Positions 1 through 13,739 of a DNA stretch of 64,000 nt are shown here, one piece after another (positions within the stretch are counted from its first letter, which is position 1; every line of letters begins with the position of its first letter). Source of the DNA: Climacteris rufus (Eukaryota; Chordata; Aves; Passeriformes; Climacteridae); contig VZRZ01000380.1 of NCBI GenBank assembly GCA_013398175.1, positions 385,093 to 449,092 on the forward strand, written 5' to 3'. The position numbers were made by a program, and so were the translations under genes. The notes beneath the pieces are model-generated. The model saw only the letters and a program-made list of their open reading frames with translations, had not been told where the DNA came from and did no database searches.

Positions 1-650
1 GCCGCCGCCGCTCCGCGGGGCCGGCCGGGGTCCGTCTGGGCGGGCGGCCGAGCCGCACCCGGGAGTCGGTGGAGGCGCTGAGCGGGGAGTGCGTCCCCGC
101 CCCCATGCGGCCCTTCCCACGTGCGGGGGAGCGGCGGAGGCTCCGGCGACCCCGGCGCGGCGTAGGACCGGCCGGGTGTGCGGGCTGCCTCGGCCCGGGC
201 TCCGCCGTGCGAGGCACGGGGAAGCCTTTCCTGGAGCTCGGACCGCTTCCCGCTCGCACCCCCATAACCCGTGCGCCACCTCTCCCCAGCACTCCCTGCA
301 CTGCCCGGGGAGCCGGCCAGGGGCCGCGGCAGCGGAGCGCCCGCCGTGCCTCGCTGCGCTGCAGCCCCGGAATCGCCGCTCGGACGTGCCCCAGCTCACC
401 TGGTAATCCCGCTCTGGAGTTCGTACGAAATTAAACGCACATTCTGGCTCGCAGCCTTCGCGCGTCCTTCCCCGGGCTGCCCTCAGTTGGCCGGCGCCGC
501 TTCCCCCGTCCTCGGGTACTTCCCCATGTCTGTAAACGACGGAGAAGCGTTAATGTCTCGTCGGAGCACACCCGTCTCCATGTGCCCGCAGGAATGCACT
601 TCTAGATGAGATTATACCCTGCCACGCACACCTACCGCTGCGGCTGTTTC
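1..650. promoter_or_regulatory. CpG island, probable promoter and first exon of a neighbouring gene
   Basis: The first ~400 bases are very GC-rich with CpG dinucleotides throughout, and CpGs continue to about position 645. The rest of the window is AT-rich and CpG-poor, so this is a sharp island at the edge. Islands like this usually mark vertebrate promoters and first exons. A good splice-donor match (CCAG/GTGAGC) reads on the minus strand, with the exon ending at 400 and the intron starting at 399. No comparable donor was seen on the plus strand. This weakly favours a gene transcribed leftward, out of the window. The gene cannot be named, and a bidirectional promoter is also possible. Confidence 0.8.
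2..265 (-). CDS. Possible leftward open frame in the CpG island, running off the window edge
   Basis: Reading leftward from an ATG at 265-263 there are 88 codons without a stop up to the window edge, with a second in-frame ATG near 105. The predicted peptide is rich in Arg, Pro, Gly and Ser (it begins MGVRAGSGPSSRKG) and shows no domain, signal peptide or family motif that I recognise. Very GC-rich DNA has few stop codons in any frame, and other open frames overlap here on the plus strand, so the open frame is weak evidence. If the minus-strand donor at 400/399 is used, this stretch would be intron rather than exon. I infer at most a possible 5' coding exon. Confidence 0.15.
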   Translation of the reverse strand, partial: MGVRAGSGPSSRKGFPVPRTAEPGPRQPAHPAGPTPRRGRRSLRRSPARGKGRMGAGTHSPLSASTDSRVRLGRPPRRTPAGPAERRR

Positions 651-1622
651 CAGAGAGACTGGGAGAGAGAAGAAAGGCAGGAGACATCACATGACCAGAA
701 CCTTGGGGAGGTTCAAGTCAAATTTTCTCCTGGTCTAGATTTTCACTCCACCGCAGTGGGGTGGTTTTGCTTTTTTGATCTGAGATGAGAAAAGGAAAAC
801 TGAATATTACTATGCATACAAGGTTGATTTCAGCATGGTGCGATTTTTAGATACAGCAGAAGTTACACGGTTCAAAGCACTTAAGCTGAATATTTTAGTC
901 TTATTTCCCAGAATTTGGTAGGTATCCAAGTGTAACATTAACTAAGCGTCTCAACAATGATTAGTAGCATGGTCAGCTTGCTGGGATCATTTATTTGATC
1001 TGAAGTACTGGTTGAATGGGAAGTATCTCCTAAGAGAAGCAGCTTCTTTCTTGCCTGACATCCATGATCAGATGCTAACCTAAATGTAGGGACTTTGCTG
1101 GAGGATGTCATGAGCAGATTGGAAGAGGTCTTTCCCTCCAGACAAAAGCCCAGAGGCACTCTTTGTACTCTGTATGCTTGCAGAATAACATCAGTAGGTA
1201 AGGCCTCGGGGTCTCACTGAGTGAATTACTTAGGTGGTCTGCCAAGATGCCACGCTACAACTATCCTCGTGAAGGTTTTTCCATGGAGGATGCTGTGAGA
1301 AAGTCAGTTGAATTCATTGTCATCTTGCAAGTAGGGTTCCTTTGGGATAAGCAGATAATCTAAATATTCTCTTTTAATGTACAACTCAGAGAAGTAAATT
1401 AATTCTAATTTCATAAAGGTAGCACTTGACACTTACTTAAAGCCTCTTCTATAGAGAAGGATTTCTGGAAGATTCCTAAACCAAGCTGCATTGACGATGT
1501 GAGAATGTTACTCATGAAAATAAGATAACAAAGTATCTGCTTTGTAGAAGCAGCATAAAATTAGTTTCATGCAAATCAGTGCACTTTTATATATTTTAAA
1601 GTATTTCTCTCTGCCATAAAAA
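651..1622. other. AT-rich non-coding DNA, nothing recognised
   Basis: The CpG density falls abruptly and the sequence becomes AT-rich. I see no long frame with recognisable protein content, no repeat family and no RNA gene here. Confidence 0.6.
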
Positions 1623-1650
1623 AGGGAAGGGAAGGGAAGGGAAGGGAAGA
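1623..1650 (+). repeat. (GGGAA)5 pentanucleotide microsatellite
   Basis: Five uninterrupted copies of GGGAA, purine-only on the plus strand. The same pentamer forms the right flank of the N-run at 30.6 kb. GGG runs spaced by two bases could form a G-quadruplex. Confidence 0.9.
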
Positions 1651-2201
1651 TTTTAAAGACATCTAAACATGCCCAAGAAAAAAAGACCTCTAAACAGCAA
1701 ACGAAAAAAAAAAAACTTCAGGTATTTTATAAATACCATCAAGTGGAAGAGGAATACACCATTGAATAGCAATTGGTTGGAATAGAACACCAAGGGAAAA
1801 AAAGCAAGCCTTTAATAGAAGTAAATCTAGGAGATAAGGGTGCATATAATCTGTATGACAGTTCTAGGGGACAGCTCTCCCAGAGAATTTCCTCTCCAGC
1901 AAGGGAGAAGGAAACTTGGGAAATTCAAGGCAAAATGTCAGAGTGGCAGTGGGGTTCTGAGGAATGTGCATGTGCACCAAGGAGAAATGAGTTCTGGAAA
2001 GCACCTAAGGACAGGGCAAAACATAAACTACAGGGACAGTGGAAGGCACCAGTGTAAGAAATAACTAAATGCAGACAAGTGCTGTCACCACCCCTGTTAA
2101 GGCATTACTTTGCCTTTTGAGTAAGGCCAGCGCTGTCAAGATTTTGAGTTACTTTTGGATAAGATGCAAAGTGGAAAAGCATCGCTGTTCTGTCATTAAA
2201 G

Positions 2202-2227
2202 AAGGCATGGCATGGCATGGCATGCCT
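2202..2227. repeat. (GGCAT)4 microsatellite that is also an inverted repeat
   Basis: Four copies of GGCAT in tandem. The block opens with AAGGCATG and closes with CATGCCTT, so its ends are reverse complements and could form a small hairpin. Confidence 0.8.
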
Positions 2228-5200
2228 TATAAGGGCTGTTCATCTCCTGATTACTGGCTGAAATTCAATCCTTATAAATTACATTCTGCCTATAATCCTT
2301 ACATTCACCTTTTTTTTTTTTCTTTCAAATGGATATTTCTCCACTTTGCCTTGGCCAGAGAGGGAAGCACAGTGGCAAACAAAAAACACCTTCCATGCCT
2401 CACTCCAGTGCATCCACAGATAATGCACTGCTGGAATGCAACATAGCTTAATGCTCAATATAGAGACTCTACTGGAAGTACTACACTTTGTAATCAGAAA
2501 GTGAACATGCTGATTGACATCTGTTTTCTTCTCGTTTGCTCTTAAAAATATTCTGCACATACACAAATGAGTTGACCTCATTGTATAAAAGCACAAAACA
2601 AAGACCTCAGAAAGATACTCAGTTATCTCTTGCACAGATTATTTCCCAGTCCATCTAAAAGACAGCTCTAGAAGGTAACATGAGACTTCTGGCAGTTTTC
2701 AGTCACAAGTAGTGGCACCCAGCGTTTGTTATGAAACAGAGGCCTTTGGCCTCAAATTAGCATCGTGCAATATTTGGAACATCTACTGTTGTACACAAAG
2801 AAACTTCTGTTTGGGAACACACTAAGATTTTGCAAGGCAAGGAGTTTCCTTGTTGCACAAAACTTGTAACAGTGTAATGAATAATCAACAATTTTCAACA
2901 TGCTAGAGATAGGAATCTGCCGTGCCCCTGAATACATAACCTAGGCATCATCATCCACAAACAGAATAAATATGAGAGATAACACAGTCCATAGTTTCTG
3001 GTCTTGACTAAACATGCAAAAAGTGCTTTAATACCGTATACAAATTGGATTCTCCCTGTCTTGTTAGTCTGTGTAGAAAGACTTATCCCCACCTTGATCT
3101 TCTCTTCATTCTTTCCATTGTGAGAAAGGGAAAACAAACCTGCTCCTAAGCCAGAATCCTTTCCTGTTTGCTCCTCGTGTAATGAAGAAGTCAAGCAACT
3201 AAATGAGGACCAGTCCGAGAACCTTTTCATTCTTGTTTCCTAGGTCCTACTGGTGCCTCTGCTGGTGTCTCTGCTTATGTAGAAATTCTTTGCCAACTTG
3301 CTGATGCACCAGTCTTACTTTATAGCATAACAGGTGTACCTTTTAGAAGAAATTCCACTTTAGAAAAGCAGGATTCTGTATCACTCTTCAGGAGAAAGAC
3401 AGGTAAAACTGGAGTCTGTTACAGGGAATTCTGGGGGTTTTGCTCACACACTGAAAATGTCTAGTCTACTGATATTTATGTATTTCTTTTCTTAATGTTT
3501 TACCTATGATTTTCTTCATTTATTTCAATGGAAAACATGTTTAAAGTTTTTGTTCCTCACATTTCAGTCCCCATGGAACTGAAGTTCTGTTAAAAATGTG
3601 TTTTGGATCCATAAAACTGAAGATTATGTCTTTACCAAGGGATCAGACACATAATATAAGAGCTGTACTTAAACCTCCTTTTTCTGCCAAAGCATGTAAT
3701 AACAGTTTTCTGATTCTTTTTAAGAGCTAATTATACTGATGCTACTTATAACACTCCTGCACCGTCTAGTCATACTCCTTACACTTACCAGTTTTTTTCC
3801 TGTAGCATCTACTTATGAGCTAGGGAACCTGTAGGTCTATCCACCATATGATCCAAAGCAAAGAGCTGATCTGTTTCCAAAGAGTTTGTAATTTAAATGT
3901 GAAAGACAAACAAGCAACAGAGCAATCAGCAAGCTGGAGTGCAATCCTTGTACATTGTAAATCTATCTGCTGCCTAGATTTTTTTTTTAATCACTAGTTT
4001 ATACATCTTGCATTAACTACTAAAATCAGTTCAAATTTTGACCTCAGTCTTTAGAGTATTGGTACTTTGATGTCTAATTTGGATATTCTTCTTGGCTGTT
4101 CTACAGAGGATTTTTCAGGCCTTAAGTAAATCACAATCCTTTCATGGTTTAATTTTTCCCAACTGTAACTGTGTAACAAATATATTTACTACCTCAGGCA
4201 TGGCACAAAGCTGAGGATTCAATATTATTGTGTTACCAGGTGAACCCATGCTCAAAGGAAGTATATCAATGAAGTGAGCAAAACCTGTGAAACATCATAC
4301 ATCACTTATGAAGATCTACCAAAATTATTTAAACCATCAACTCTTTTCTTATATTTTTCCAGACTATTGACAACATAGTTCTCACCCAGGTCAGAAGTTC
4401 CATCTATTATAAGCACTTTATCTGTTCTCTCTCTGGGAGAAAGCAGCTCTACCATTTCAGACCCAGGAAACCAGTTATAGCTCAGTTTTCCTTCACCCTG
4501 CTGCTACCACTGTCTGTTACATCCCTTTCAGCCTAGGTGTTTATTATCCCTTCTGTTCTATGAGACAAAGACACAGAAACACGGCTGTTAATAAACTGTG
4601 GAAGCTTCTTTTTCCACTGGAGGCTACAGATTTCCAAATTAGAGGGGAACAGGTGCAAGAATCTCACTTTTATTTTTGTCTCAATAGGACAGAAGAAGGA
4701 CCACTTCCTCACTCTCACCAGAGAGTATCCTGCAGTTATTCTTTTCCTCTGCCTGCTGCTCATCACCCTTGCTCTACCAACAGCAGAATCATACAGTGCA
4801 GTTACTATAAGACAGTAATTTGACAACAGCATAAACATTCAACAACCAGCAAACATTAAAAGTCTTGTTGGCGTGTCTCAACATGGCTGTGGGCTGTAAA
4901 ACAACAATCTTGTGTGACTGATATATTCAGCACATACCACACAAATCTCTTGAGCAAAGAAGAGATTCCTGTGAAAGAAGAGCAGACAAGAGTGACACAA
5001 TTTGACAGAGACCTCTGGATAACTGCCTCCCTGCATAATTGCCAAATGGACAAGGAACTGGCAGAACACCCTCCACAGGGTGCCCTGCTGTCTTTCTCCA
5101 GAGCCAGTGCGCACCTGAATAATCATTTCTGGGTGCAGTAATGACATCCAGCCTGACACATTCTCCCCTCCTTTTCTTTTCTGTTCATCCCACGCTGGGC

Positions 5201-8200
5201 TTCTAGTCATAATGTCTGTATGCTTTCATTGATGGTGGCTAACAGCAGTGGCAGTGGTGTTCCTCTTCCTAAATCCAGCAGGTAGACCTGCCAAGGTCCT
5301 CACAGCTATCAGAGGAAATAAGAAAACTCAGCAGCAACATACATGCCCAGTTCATCATGTGAACTCTTTATGCCAAGTCTGTCAATTTTCTGGCACCATG
5401 GCAGAAGTGAACCAAACACCTATGAGCTGTAACAATGGCAGGGAATCCACAGATCTTAAAATTAGTTCTGGGATTTTTATGTCCAAACAGTCAGATCTTT
5501 ATCATCTCCACCACTTTAGAAAAGGCTGTATTTTTTCCCTGGGCTCTTAAATCACATTTATTCCCTCCAGCAATTACAGTAGGCACAACACTACTTTATT
5601 GCTTGTGTGCAACTGACAGTCCCTGAGAATGGTGTTTTCAAAGCCATTTAATCATAGTGTCCAAAGCTATCATCTAAACTAAAGGTTCTCAAAAACCAGA
5701 TGATCTGGACACCAGTAGCAGGCATTTGCTTGTCTAGAGAAAAATATTTTGCACACTGTCTTGCTTCAACAGTGTTCTCTTCTGTGCTTACTTAAGTAGG
5801 AGTCCAGGAGTCACAAAAAAGTTTCCCATGTGGTTTCTGGAAAAATAAGTGTTGCACTGGAGGAGTGTGAGGAAAGTAACATTTCAGTTCTAGTATTTGA
5901 TTGGTGTTAAAATCAATCATCTTATCTTTATAATTCAGGAGAAGCTGGCTCCAAAAGAAATACAATGAAATAAAATATATTTTTGCAAAACAGATTTCTG
6001 ACCTTTTTTGCATTCTACTTTACTGATATTTTAAAAAATATTCTATCTATTCCACAGTATAAGCCTACCTGCTGAATTTGATTGCTGTTTATAAGTTATA
6101 GAGCTTTTGCTGCTCTACCTCAGAGTTTCCTTTGCTACACCCAGTTAGTTTGTAAATTTTATGATATCTGGATACTGATCCTATCAATAAATGATCAATA
6201 TGAAAATCCTCTATTTTCTGCATGCTTACCATCCTACGCTTAGGTACTGAAATCACAGAAAATGGCTATTGCGTTAGTTGGTGGGCTTTGACACTTGCAA
6301 AGTTAATTTGCACGTAATATAATACATGCAAATACTATAAATACATGTATTACATATATATGCTGCTTCTTTAACAGACTGGGTTTATATCTGCAGTTTT
6401 TGTTTTGATTGTTTTATCTCACTGATACAACCTAAAAATATTATCAGGATACAAAGCTGAGCTGACTTCAAATGCTCTACATGTTTGCACTATGAAAGGC
6501 TTTGAGAAGCAAAGAGCGACCTTGGGAGAATATGTTGTGTGGATTTGGAAAAGGACATTACTCTAATGCTTGCCAAGGTAGGATACACAATTTATTTTGA
6601 CTGATTGCCTATCTTCCTTGTTCTTTGTGGTTTAAGCCAAAGCTTTTTAGATTTTGAACAAAGGTTTGTGAGTCTCCAGAGCATAACTGGCCACTTACTG
6701 TTGAAGGTATTATCCATGCAAACCACTTCCAGTCAGTTGCATAACTGCTTTTCAAGGATGGTGCCTTAATCATGCTTTCTGTGCATGGCACTAACAGTGC
6801 AAGTCAGATCGGTTCAAAAGCAAATGTCACATTTTCCTCTTGAACTTCATTAACAAAGAAACAGTACTGAGCTGCTGCTTTCAGTTTTGTGTCCTCTACA
6901 CACAAGATTTGGCATTTTTTAATTTACAAACACCAATTTCATTATATTGACTTCTTTAGGTGGTTTCTAACATCGTAATTATAAAGCTACATGAACTGTC
7001 TGCTTTATGTTGAATAGAACAATCTCCCTTTTAATTTCTGTCCAAGATAAGAATGTGTATTAACACATTTACGTATTAGTCATGGAAGTCTTGAGATTAT
7101 AACTATTTGTTTGCTCTGTTTAACCAGAACAAAAGATCCTTCACAGGGTGGTAACATACCTTTCAGTCTACAGTAAGAACTACTGAAGCCACTTTCTAAT
7201 AGCTTCTTTCACCCTCTGGTGAAATATACTCATGTAAATTTGAAGTATGGAGAGATACCAAATGTAAAAATACAATGCAGACTGATGATACTAAATAAAG
7301 AAAATAATACTCCCCCTCTATTTTGAAGTTCCTAAACCCAGAACTTTCTGAGTTATTCTAAAATTCTGTTGTGTATTCTAACTCCCCGTGTTTATTATGA
7401 ATTATGACAATATATATTCCTGTTTTTCACAGCGCACTCAGATTTATTTGTGTTTGTCTCAGTAGAAGCACTTGCACATTATTTCAGCAACGTTTTATTT
7501 AAAGTATGAGGAAAGCCTGGCTTTCCATGTCAACTAATGTACAGGTGTAAACTCATTAAACTGTAAGAAAAGGTACTTTTCATATTTTAAAGTACTCTCA
7601 TAACTCAGGTCAATCCTTTATTCTCTTAGCCTCACCAATTAAATGTTAATAGAGTAGATTGCCGTTCAATGCATCATTAAGCAGTACTAGCAATCCGGTT
7701 TTCTCTAACTAGAGGCCTTTTCTTTTCCACATTTCTAAAAATCCCCCCCGATTCTTAAAACTCAAATTTGATTTGTGGGAATCTTCAGTCTCAACAGAAT
7801 GGTCAAATATGATATACACTTCTGTGGAGCACTATGCATGTCCACCAGAAGCTTCTCTTTCAGATTTTGAAGGATTTTGAGTTGTATATACACTACTCCA
7901 CGAGAGTCTATGTATCAAAGAACAACATAGCTCATCTTTTTACCATATGAAGTAATCCAGTGTTTGAAGGAAGCTGACAAGCATCTGAAAAGTGTCACTG
8001 GAGAAAATTATGAAAGAGGAATATGGCCAGTTGGAAAAGCCTGCAGAAAATTTTAAAAATCCCATATCTAAAATGTGGAATTTCCCGAAAATGAATGGTG
8101 TGAAGCAACTTATTTATGTCCAAAATTAAATAGGACTATTTCTCTAACTCCTGTGAACACATATGTTAACTAGTCGATAAATACAAAATTCTTTGCACAT

Positions 8201-10731
8201 GATATTTCTTTCTTAATATTATCTTATTTTTTATTCTAAAACTATTGTTAATGACAGTATATTAAAGAGATATGTATCATAAACTCCTGACTCCTCCCTC
8301 CTTAGCTCTTTTTTTAAAGTACTGAAAGTAGAGAGGCTAAATTTCAGTGCACTTTGATGGTGTCAAGAAGGCCAAAGTTGTAGCTATAAAGTGAAAATGT
8401 TTCTATTTCCTCAGCTCCCAACAAAGCATGAGATAAGTTGTTACATTTGGGTGTAATAATGATTCATGTCTGAAACTTAAACTAGCTTTTTGACTTTTGT
8501 CAAACAATTTGTTTAAAACCATAACCATAGTATATTAGTTGCAGATGCATGTTACAGAACCATGTGAGGGTGTTTGTTTTGGTTCATGGAAAGGCATTCC
8601 AACCATCTTATTTTAGTAATTGTACCACACCAAAGACAACAAAAGCTGTCCTGAGATTGAAGTGTATGATGCTTTCAAAGCATGTTCATTGTGAATATTC
8701 AGAAGGTCAGAGGTCTGAATTCCACTGATGTCTTGCATTCTAGTCTTGTTGCAGAAGATGGGAAAGTATGAATGAAAATGTTGCTCGTAAGCCTAAGCTT
8801 ACCATATGATTTTCTTAGTGTTTTGGCATTCATTGGTCTAGAAGAGGATATATGGAGGCTCAAGAATTAGAGAGGCAAAATCTGTCCACTTCTGCTTTGC
8901 AATCTCAGCTAACCTTTTGCAGAGCACCAGTCATGGCCCAGATGGTTAAACTCCAGGGATGGGGGAAGGATGCTGCCACCATTCCTGCTAAGGTCCCTGG
9001 GCCCAGTGAAGGCAACATCTGTGTAGTGTCCCATCTTTCCCAAAGCCCAGCTTTAATAGTTCTAGGTGTTGTCGCTATGAGAAGTTCAGTTTCAGAAGAA
9101 CCTCTTAAAAAATAAAAGGTATTTCTGATAAATCAAAACACTGTGTGTTATCCTCACTTACAGGTGTGTGGTATATTTTATTTATACTGATATGAAGATC
9201 TTCTTAAACAAAACATTTGTTGTAAAGTGAACTGTTAAGGTTGCCCTACGCTTTTGACACTATAATTCCCTGAATATCCAGACTTTGTTTGTATAACAAC
9301 AACTCCTAAAGCACAGACAAGTGAAACAACTTACTATCACTCAGAAAAATCATGGCCTAAGCTGAAAATGAAGTCAGATGAGACCATCTGCTCTGGACAC
9401 TAGGCACAGGCTCATCTCCTTGTGAAAAGATGAAGGACTTACTGGGTTTCCATGTCATATCTTAGGCTTTGTCTTCGCCTCAACAAGTAATGCTTTGAAG
9501 AGACATATCTAGTGTTCAGTGTTTCTTAGTCTAAAAGTCACTGACTGCATTTAAGATACTGTTTCTCTTAGATTCAAGCATCAAAATGCTCTTACAGGAA
9601 TGCTTATTGACTCATCTAAAGCAGAATGTTTAATGGTCTTTGCTGCAAACACATGTACTTCTCTCACAAATTAATAGAAAGTCATCCAGGATTGAATTAA
9701 TTCATCCAGGTCATTACATTCCATGGTACTTATTCCATCTTCTAGTTACAGTCAAAATACCCCACATGAACGTTTATAAGTTCTAATAATTTTTTTGATA
9801 ATATAAGTCAGACATGGGGTGTTATTGTGGCATTATAGTGAATAACACAGCTCCTCTGCATTTCAATGGCATGCACAAAAGCTACAACTCCTTTCACAAG
9901 ACACCTTGGGCAATGGACACCGTTCAATTTTCACTAGTTCTGGGTAGCAGAAACTATGACAGGGGGTAGGAATTCTGCAGAATAAAAAGGCTGCAGTGGT
10001 CACACCCTCCTCTTTGCCTGCACTGGGCTCAGCAAAAAGCAAACTGAGCTGGCCAAGAATAAGTTGATTCAGCATGCTTTGCTGAAAAGGCTCTTAAGCT
10101 GTTCCAGACAAAACTATGAGGAAGGATGACAGTGACAACACCATCTATCCTCCAGGCTAAGTCTTCCCCTCCACCCCCCACCAGGTTTTGAACTGCTGCC
10201 AAAATGAATCGTCTTTACTTTAAAATACTCTAGGAAGTTCATGTCTGGCACAGCTTGTTCCTTAGTTCTTTTTAATTGTCTTCCATGCCCGCACAGTCTC
10301 CTAAAAGTTTCAAATATGGTTTATATTGCAGCACACAATAATGTGTGGTTTAACTTCAGGTAAAAAGCTGGACTTTGTTCGCTGTTATTTGCTACATTCA
10401 TTTTTACAGTATGATCTGAAACTAAAACCAGAAGTGGTGAAAGCTAATGAGAACTGACTGAGACTGAAGTGCTTGCTTCAGAAAATTTTGCTCTACACTG
10501 CTTGACCTACAAATACATTGCTTTTCCCCTGCCATTATTGCTTCAGGCTTTTTCTTTAGTCTTGCTTATACCACAGAAGTTGTAACGATTTAACTGAAAC
10601 AGTTTCTTTAAAAATGTATTTTAATCAGACTAGTCTGCTTGTATGAAGATGCAAAACCCCCTTGCGTAATTTTCAGAGATAAGACCTTTTATTTAGTATC
10701 AGCAAAGTTTTCCAATTACTTTTTTTTCATC
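2228..10731. other. AT-rich non-coding DNA with a possible ancient repeat remnant
   Basis: I see short poly-T tracts (for example near 2312-2322) but no recognisable exon, RNA gene or young mobile element. Open frames of 60-125 codons occur on both strands, without motifs. Near 3866-3925 the phrase CAAAGAGTTTGTAATTTAAA resembles part of an old repeat dispersed in reptile and bird genomes; that match is weak. Confidence 0.5.
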
Positions 10732-10870
10732 AATAGATCTCAAAGCATTTTATAAAGTAGGTTATTGCCTTTTACTCTGTTTTGCAGATGAAGAGCAGAT
10801 GAAAGGATTTTCTTACTCTGTGCAAGTAGAAAGCTGGAAATAAAAAGCTGTGTCTGTCCAATTCAGTGTT
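10732..10870 (+). repeat. Ancient MIR/L3-like repeat remnant
   Basis: The order of phrases fits the old amniote SINE/LINE tail: 'GATCTCAAAGCATTTTATAA', then a pyrimidine-rich stretch, then TTTTGCAGATGAAGAGCAGA, then a degraded region where the family has its 'aaggtcacacagc' part. The match is from memory of the family, and the copy is heavily diverged. A chance resemblance is possible. Confidence 0.45.
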
Positions 10871-13739
10871 TCAGCCACAAAACTAAATGGGGTTTCCAAG
10901 TTTTCCTTACATGAATGTCCTTTGAGGATCCAATTTCTGCTAACCTTCTAATTATATACCAATGATTTCATGGTAATCACATTCAGCTTAAGAAAAAAAG
11001 AGATAATAGGTCTTATTTGGTATACTGTAAAGTGAAAGGGTTTTGGTTTGCTTTTTAAAATATAATATCAGCTCTTCTTTTAGGTTTTGCCATGTTAAAA
11101 ATATTGGAAACACCTGTAAAATATCTAGAGCCTCTCTTCTTTCATCAAAGTCAAGCCAGAGAAAATTCATTCCAAAGTTATATTCAGGTACAAGTAAATA
11201 ATCTAAGAAACAAAATACAGTTCTATAGCAGGATATAAATCAGACAAAGTGTGAGCATTCAATTGGTTTAACAAGGAGCAAGAAGGAGTAAAAGTGTTTG
11301 TATTGAAATACCACCTCATTTTCCATCCATCCTTCAAAATGTGGATATAAGCTGAGCTTACACTTTCAGTAAGGCTGTCCTAACACTGGGCTATCAGGTA
11401 CTGGTCTGCTGGTGAATATTTTTCTATTAAGTGTTCTTCTTCTATCACTGAACCTGAGAGATGTAGTGATGTCTCCACCCTTGGACGTTTCCAAGGCTCA
11501 GTTAAACAGCCCCACAACTGCTCTGATTTAGTGCTTTCAATAGGCTTGCCTTGAGCAGGAGGCAGAACAGCATACTTTCAAAAGAGTGCTTCCAAACAGC
11601 ACTGCAATGGTCCTGACGTGAACGCAATGGATCTTGCATTTAAATTGGCTTGTAGTACCTGAAAAAAAAACCAAACCCACCATCATGAGAATGGATAGGG
11701 TCTCGCAGAATTACTGGATTGGGAAAGCCCTTCATCTCAGAAAAATGCAAACACTCAATTTTCTATGGGAAGCTGTCTCTTATGGTAGAAGAGGAATTAA
11801 TTGGGGTTTTATATTAGCTAGGTCTTGTATGCAGAAGCATTTTATTAATTGGTCGCAGTCATTAACCCAGTGTTACAGATGAATAAGAAGCTGAGTTCCT
11901 GTTACAAATTATAGTTAGCCCTTTTCTAGACCTTGGTATTCTTCTTTCCCTTTGCAATAAAAGAGAGAAAATTGCAGATCAGCACACGTATTGTAACCTG
12001 TAACGTTTTCCTTTGTCTAACCTTTTGGTGCAGTATTCCTAAAAGCTGCTAACTTGCAAGAAGGATGTGAGCATGGGAAAGGTACCACAGTTTCATTTTA
12101 TTCTCAATGCCTAATTAGAACTAGGAAGACAGTTACATCTTTTATTCAGGAAAAAATCCAAACCAATCAAAGTACAAACATCCATGTTATAAGATATGTA
12201 GGGAATAGCTAATCTGAAGCCACCATTTTCATATATTAAGTAGTCTAATTAGCATTACTGCTAATTAGAGTGAGGCAGAAGTAGTTAAGGAAAGTATTTT
12301 CTACAAAAAAAAGTGTAATCACATCTCAAACAGTGTTTGGCATACAGTTAATGGAATAAATTATGTTTAGGTAAAGAAGCCCTTTAAGGATTCTGAATGT
12401 CCTGTTCTGCTGTTTTCTGACGAATTTTTTGTGCATCTTTTTCATATCATAGTATATAAATTGATCATATAGTAAGTTGACCTGAAATGAAATGTCTTAT
12501 CAGACAAAATATTTGCACTGATTTCAGATGAAATTTTTATCTCAGATTTTTCACTTGGTGAGTTAATTCAAAAGAAAGCCAAATTTGAAATTACGAAATC
12601 CTTCAGTCAATGGATTCAGGCTTGTTACTAGTCACATTTGCTCTTACAGACAAGTGAATTCTTGACTTCCTTTAAATCAGTGTGGATTTTTGCTCTGACT
12701 GCAGTGGTAAGCTTTGGTTAGAAGTATTATATTTTTAAAATAATGAAGTGCTTATGTTCAAGGCCTTTCTTTGGGTATATATATCAGAAATACATCAGGC
12801 TTCAAACATCTTTATATATTGCTGTACAACTGTGAACTATCTTTTATACTGCTGAGTCCTCCCAGGTCAGTTGATGATGTACAGTTGCTGAAGTAACACT
12901 AAAGCAGAATTAGGATGGACATTTATCAAAACTATAAAAGTTATTTTGCTTAGAATGGAAGTTAATTGTATTTATTCAGTTTCTCCTGCTAAGCTCATTC
13001 ACAGAACAGTATCTTGCTATGAGAAATATGTGCACATCAAGACAAAATCAGAAGCAGACGATATAAACATGAGTACATTGGAGTTCTTGTTGAGCACAGA
13101 TTCATTGTGGTTATTTTACAACTCTAGAAATCATCACTTCAGATATAGAAAAGTAACAAAATGCTAAGAAGACATATTTGAAGTTCTGGGGGACTTTTCT
13201 CCTTTTTTTCCTTGTGCTGAAAAATAAAATTATATACAGAGCAAGAGATACATATTAGGTATATTCTAAGATGCTAAGTCAGGACTCCTGCTGATTTTTG
13301 TTGCCACAAAAATCATATGTTATCCTTTTATGTAACAGCTCACAGTACCATCAAATGAAGAACAGCTGTCAAACTGTAGCTCATGCATCTGACATGACTT
13401 GATACAACAGCAAGAATGATACACAATAAATTAAATGAAGTTTTTTATCTTATTTTTCTTGGAGATTCTGAAAGATATTTTAAAATACTTTCAGAAGGGT
13501 AAGATAATGTGCAGGCTTTGTGACAATGTATATTTAAAAAAGAATGAAATACAGGAAATTAAGATACATGTGTGAATAAATTTGCTGCAAATAAAACTTT
13601 GCAGGAATAGGCCATGGATTTCTAACTGTTCACATTAAACATTTCCTACAGAGTTGGTGTATGAAGAAAACTCTTTCATTGCCTCATTTTAGACTAAATA
13701 AACATTTTCTTATTAGCCATTTCTACTCTAGGTTGGGGT
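10871..13739. other. AT-rich non-coding DNA with a possible homeodomain-site cluster
   Basis: No gene was recognised. At 12245-12252 and 12261-12268 the palindrome CTAATTAG occurs twice with a 16-bp period. This is the core recognised by many homeodomain proteins, and it may mark a conserved regulatory element, but with no alignment this is a guess. Confidence 0.4.
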
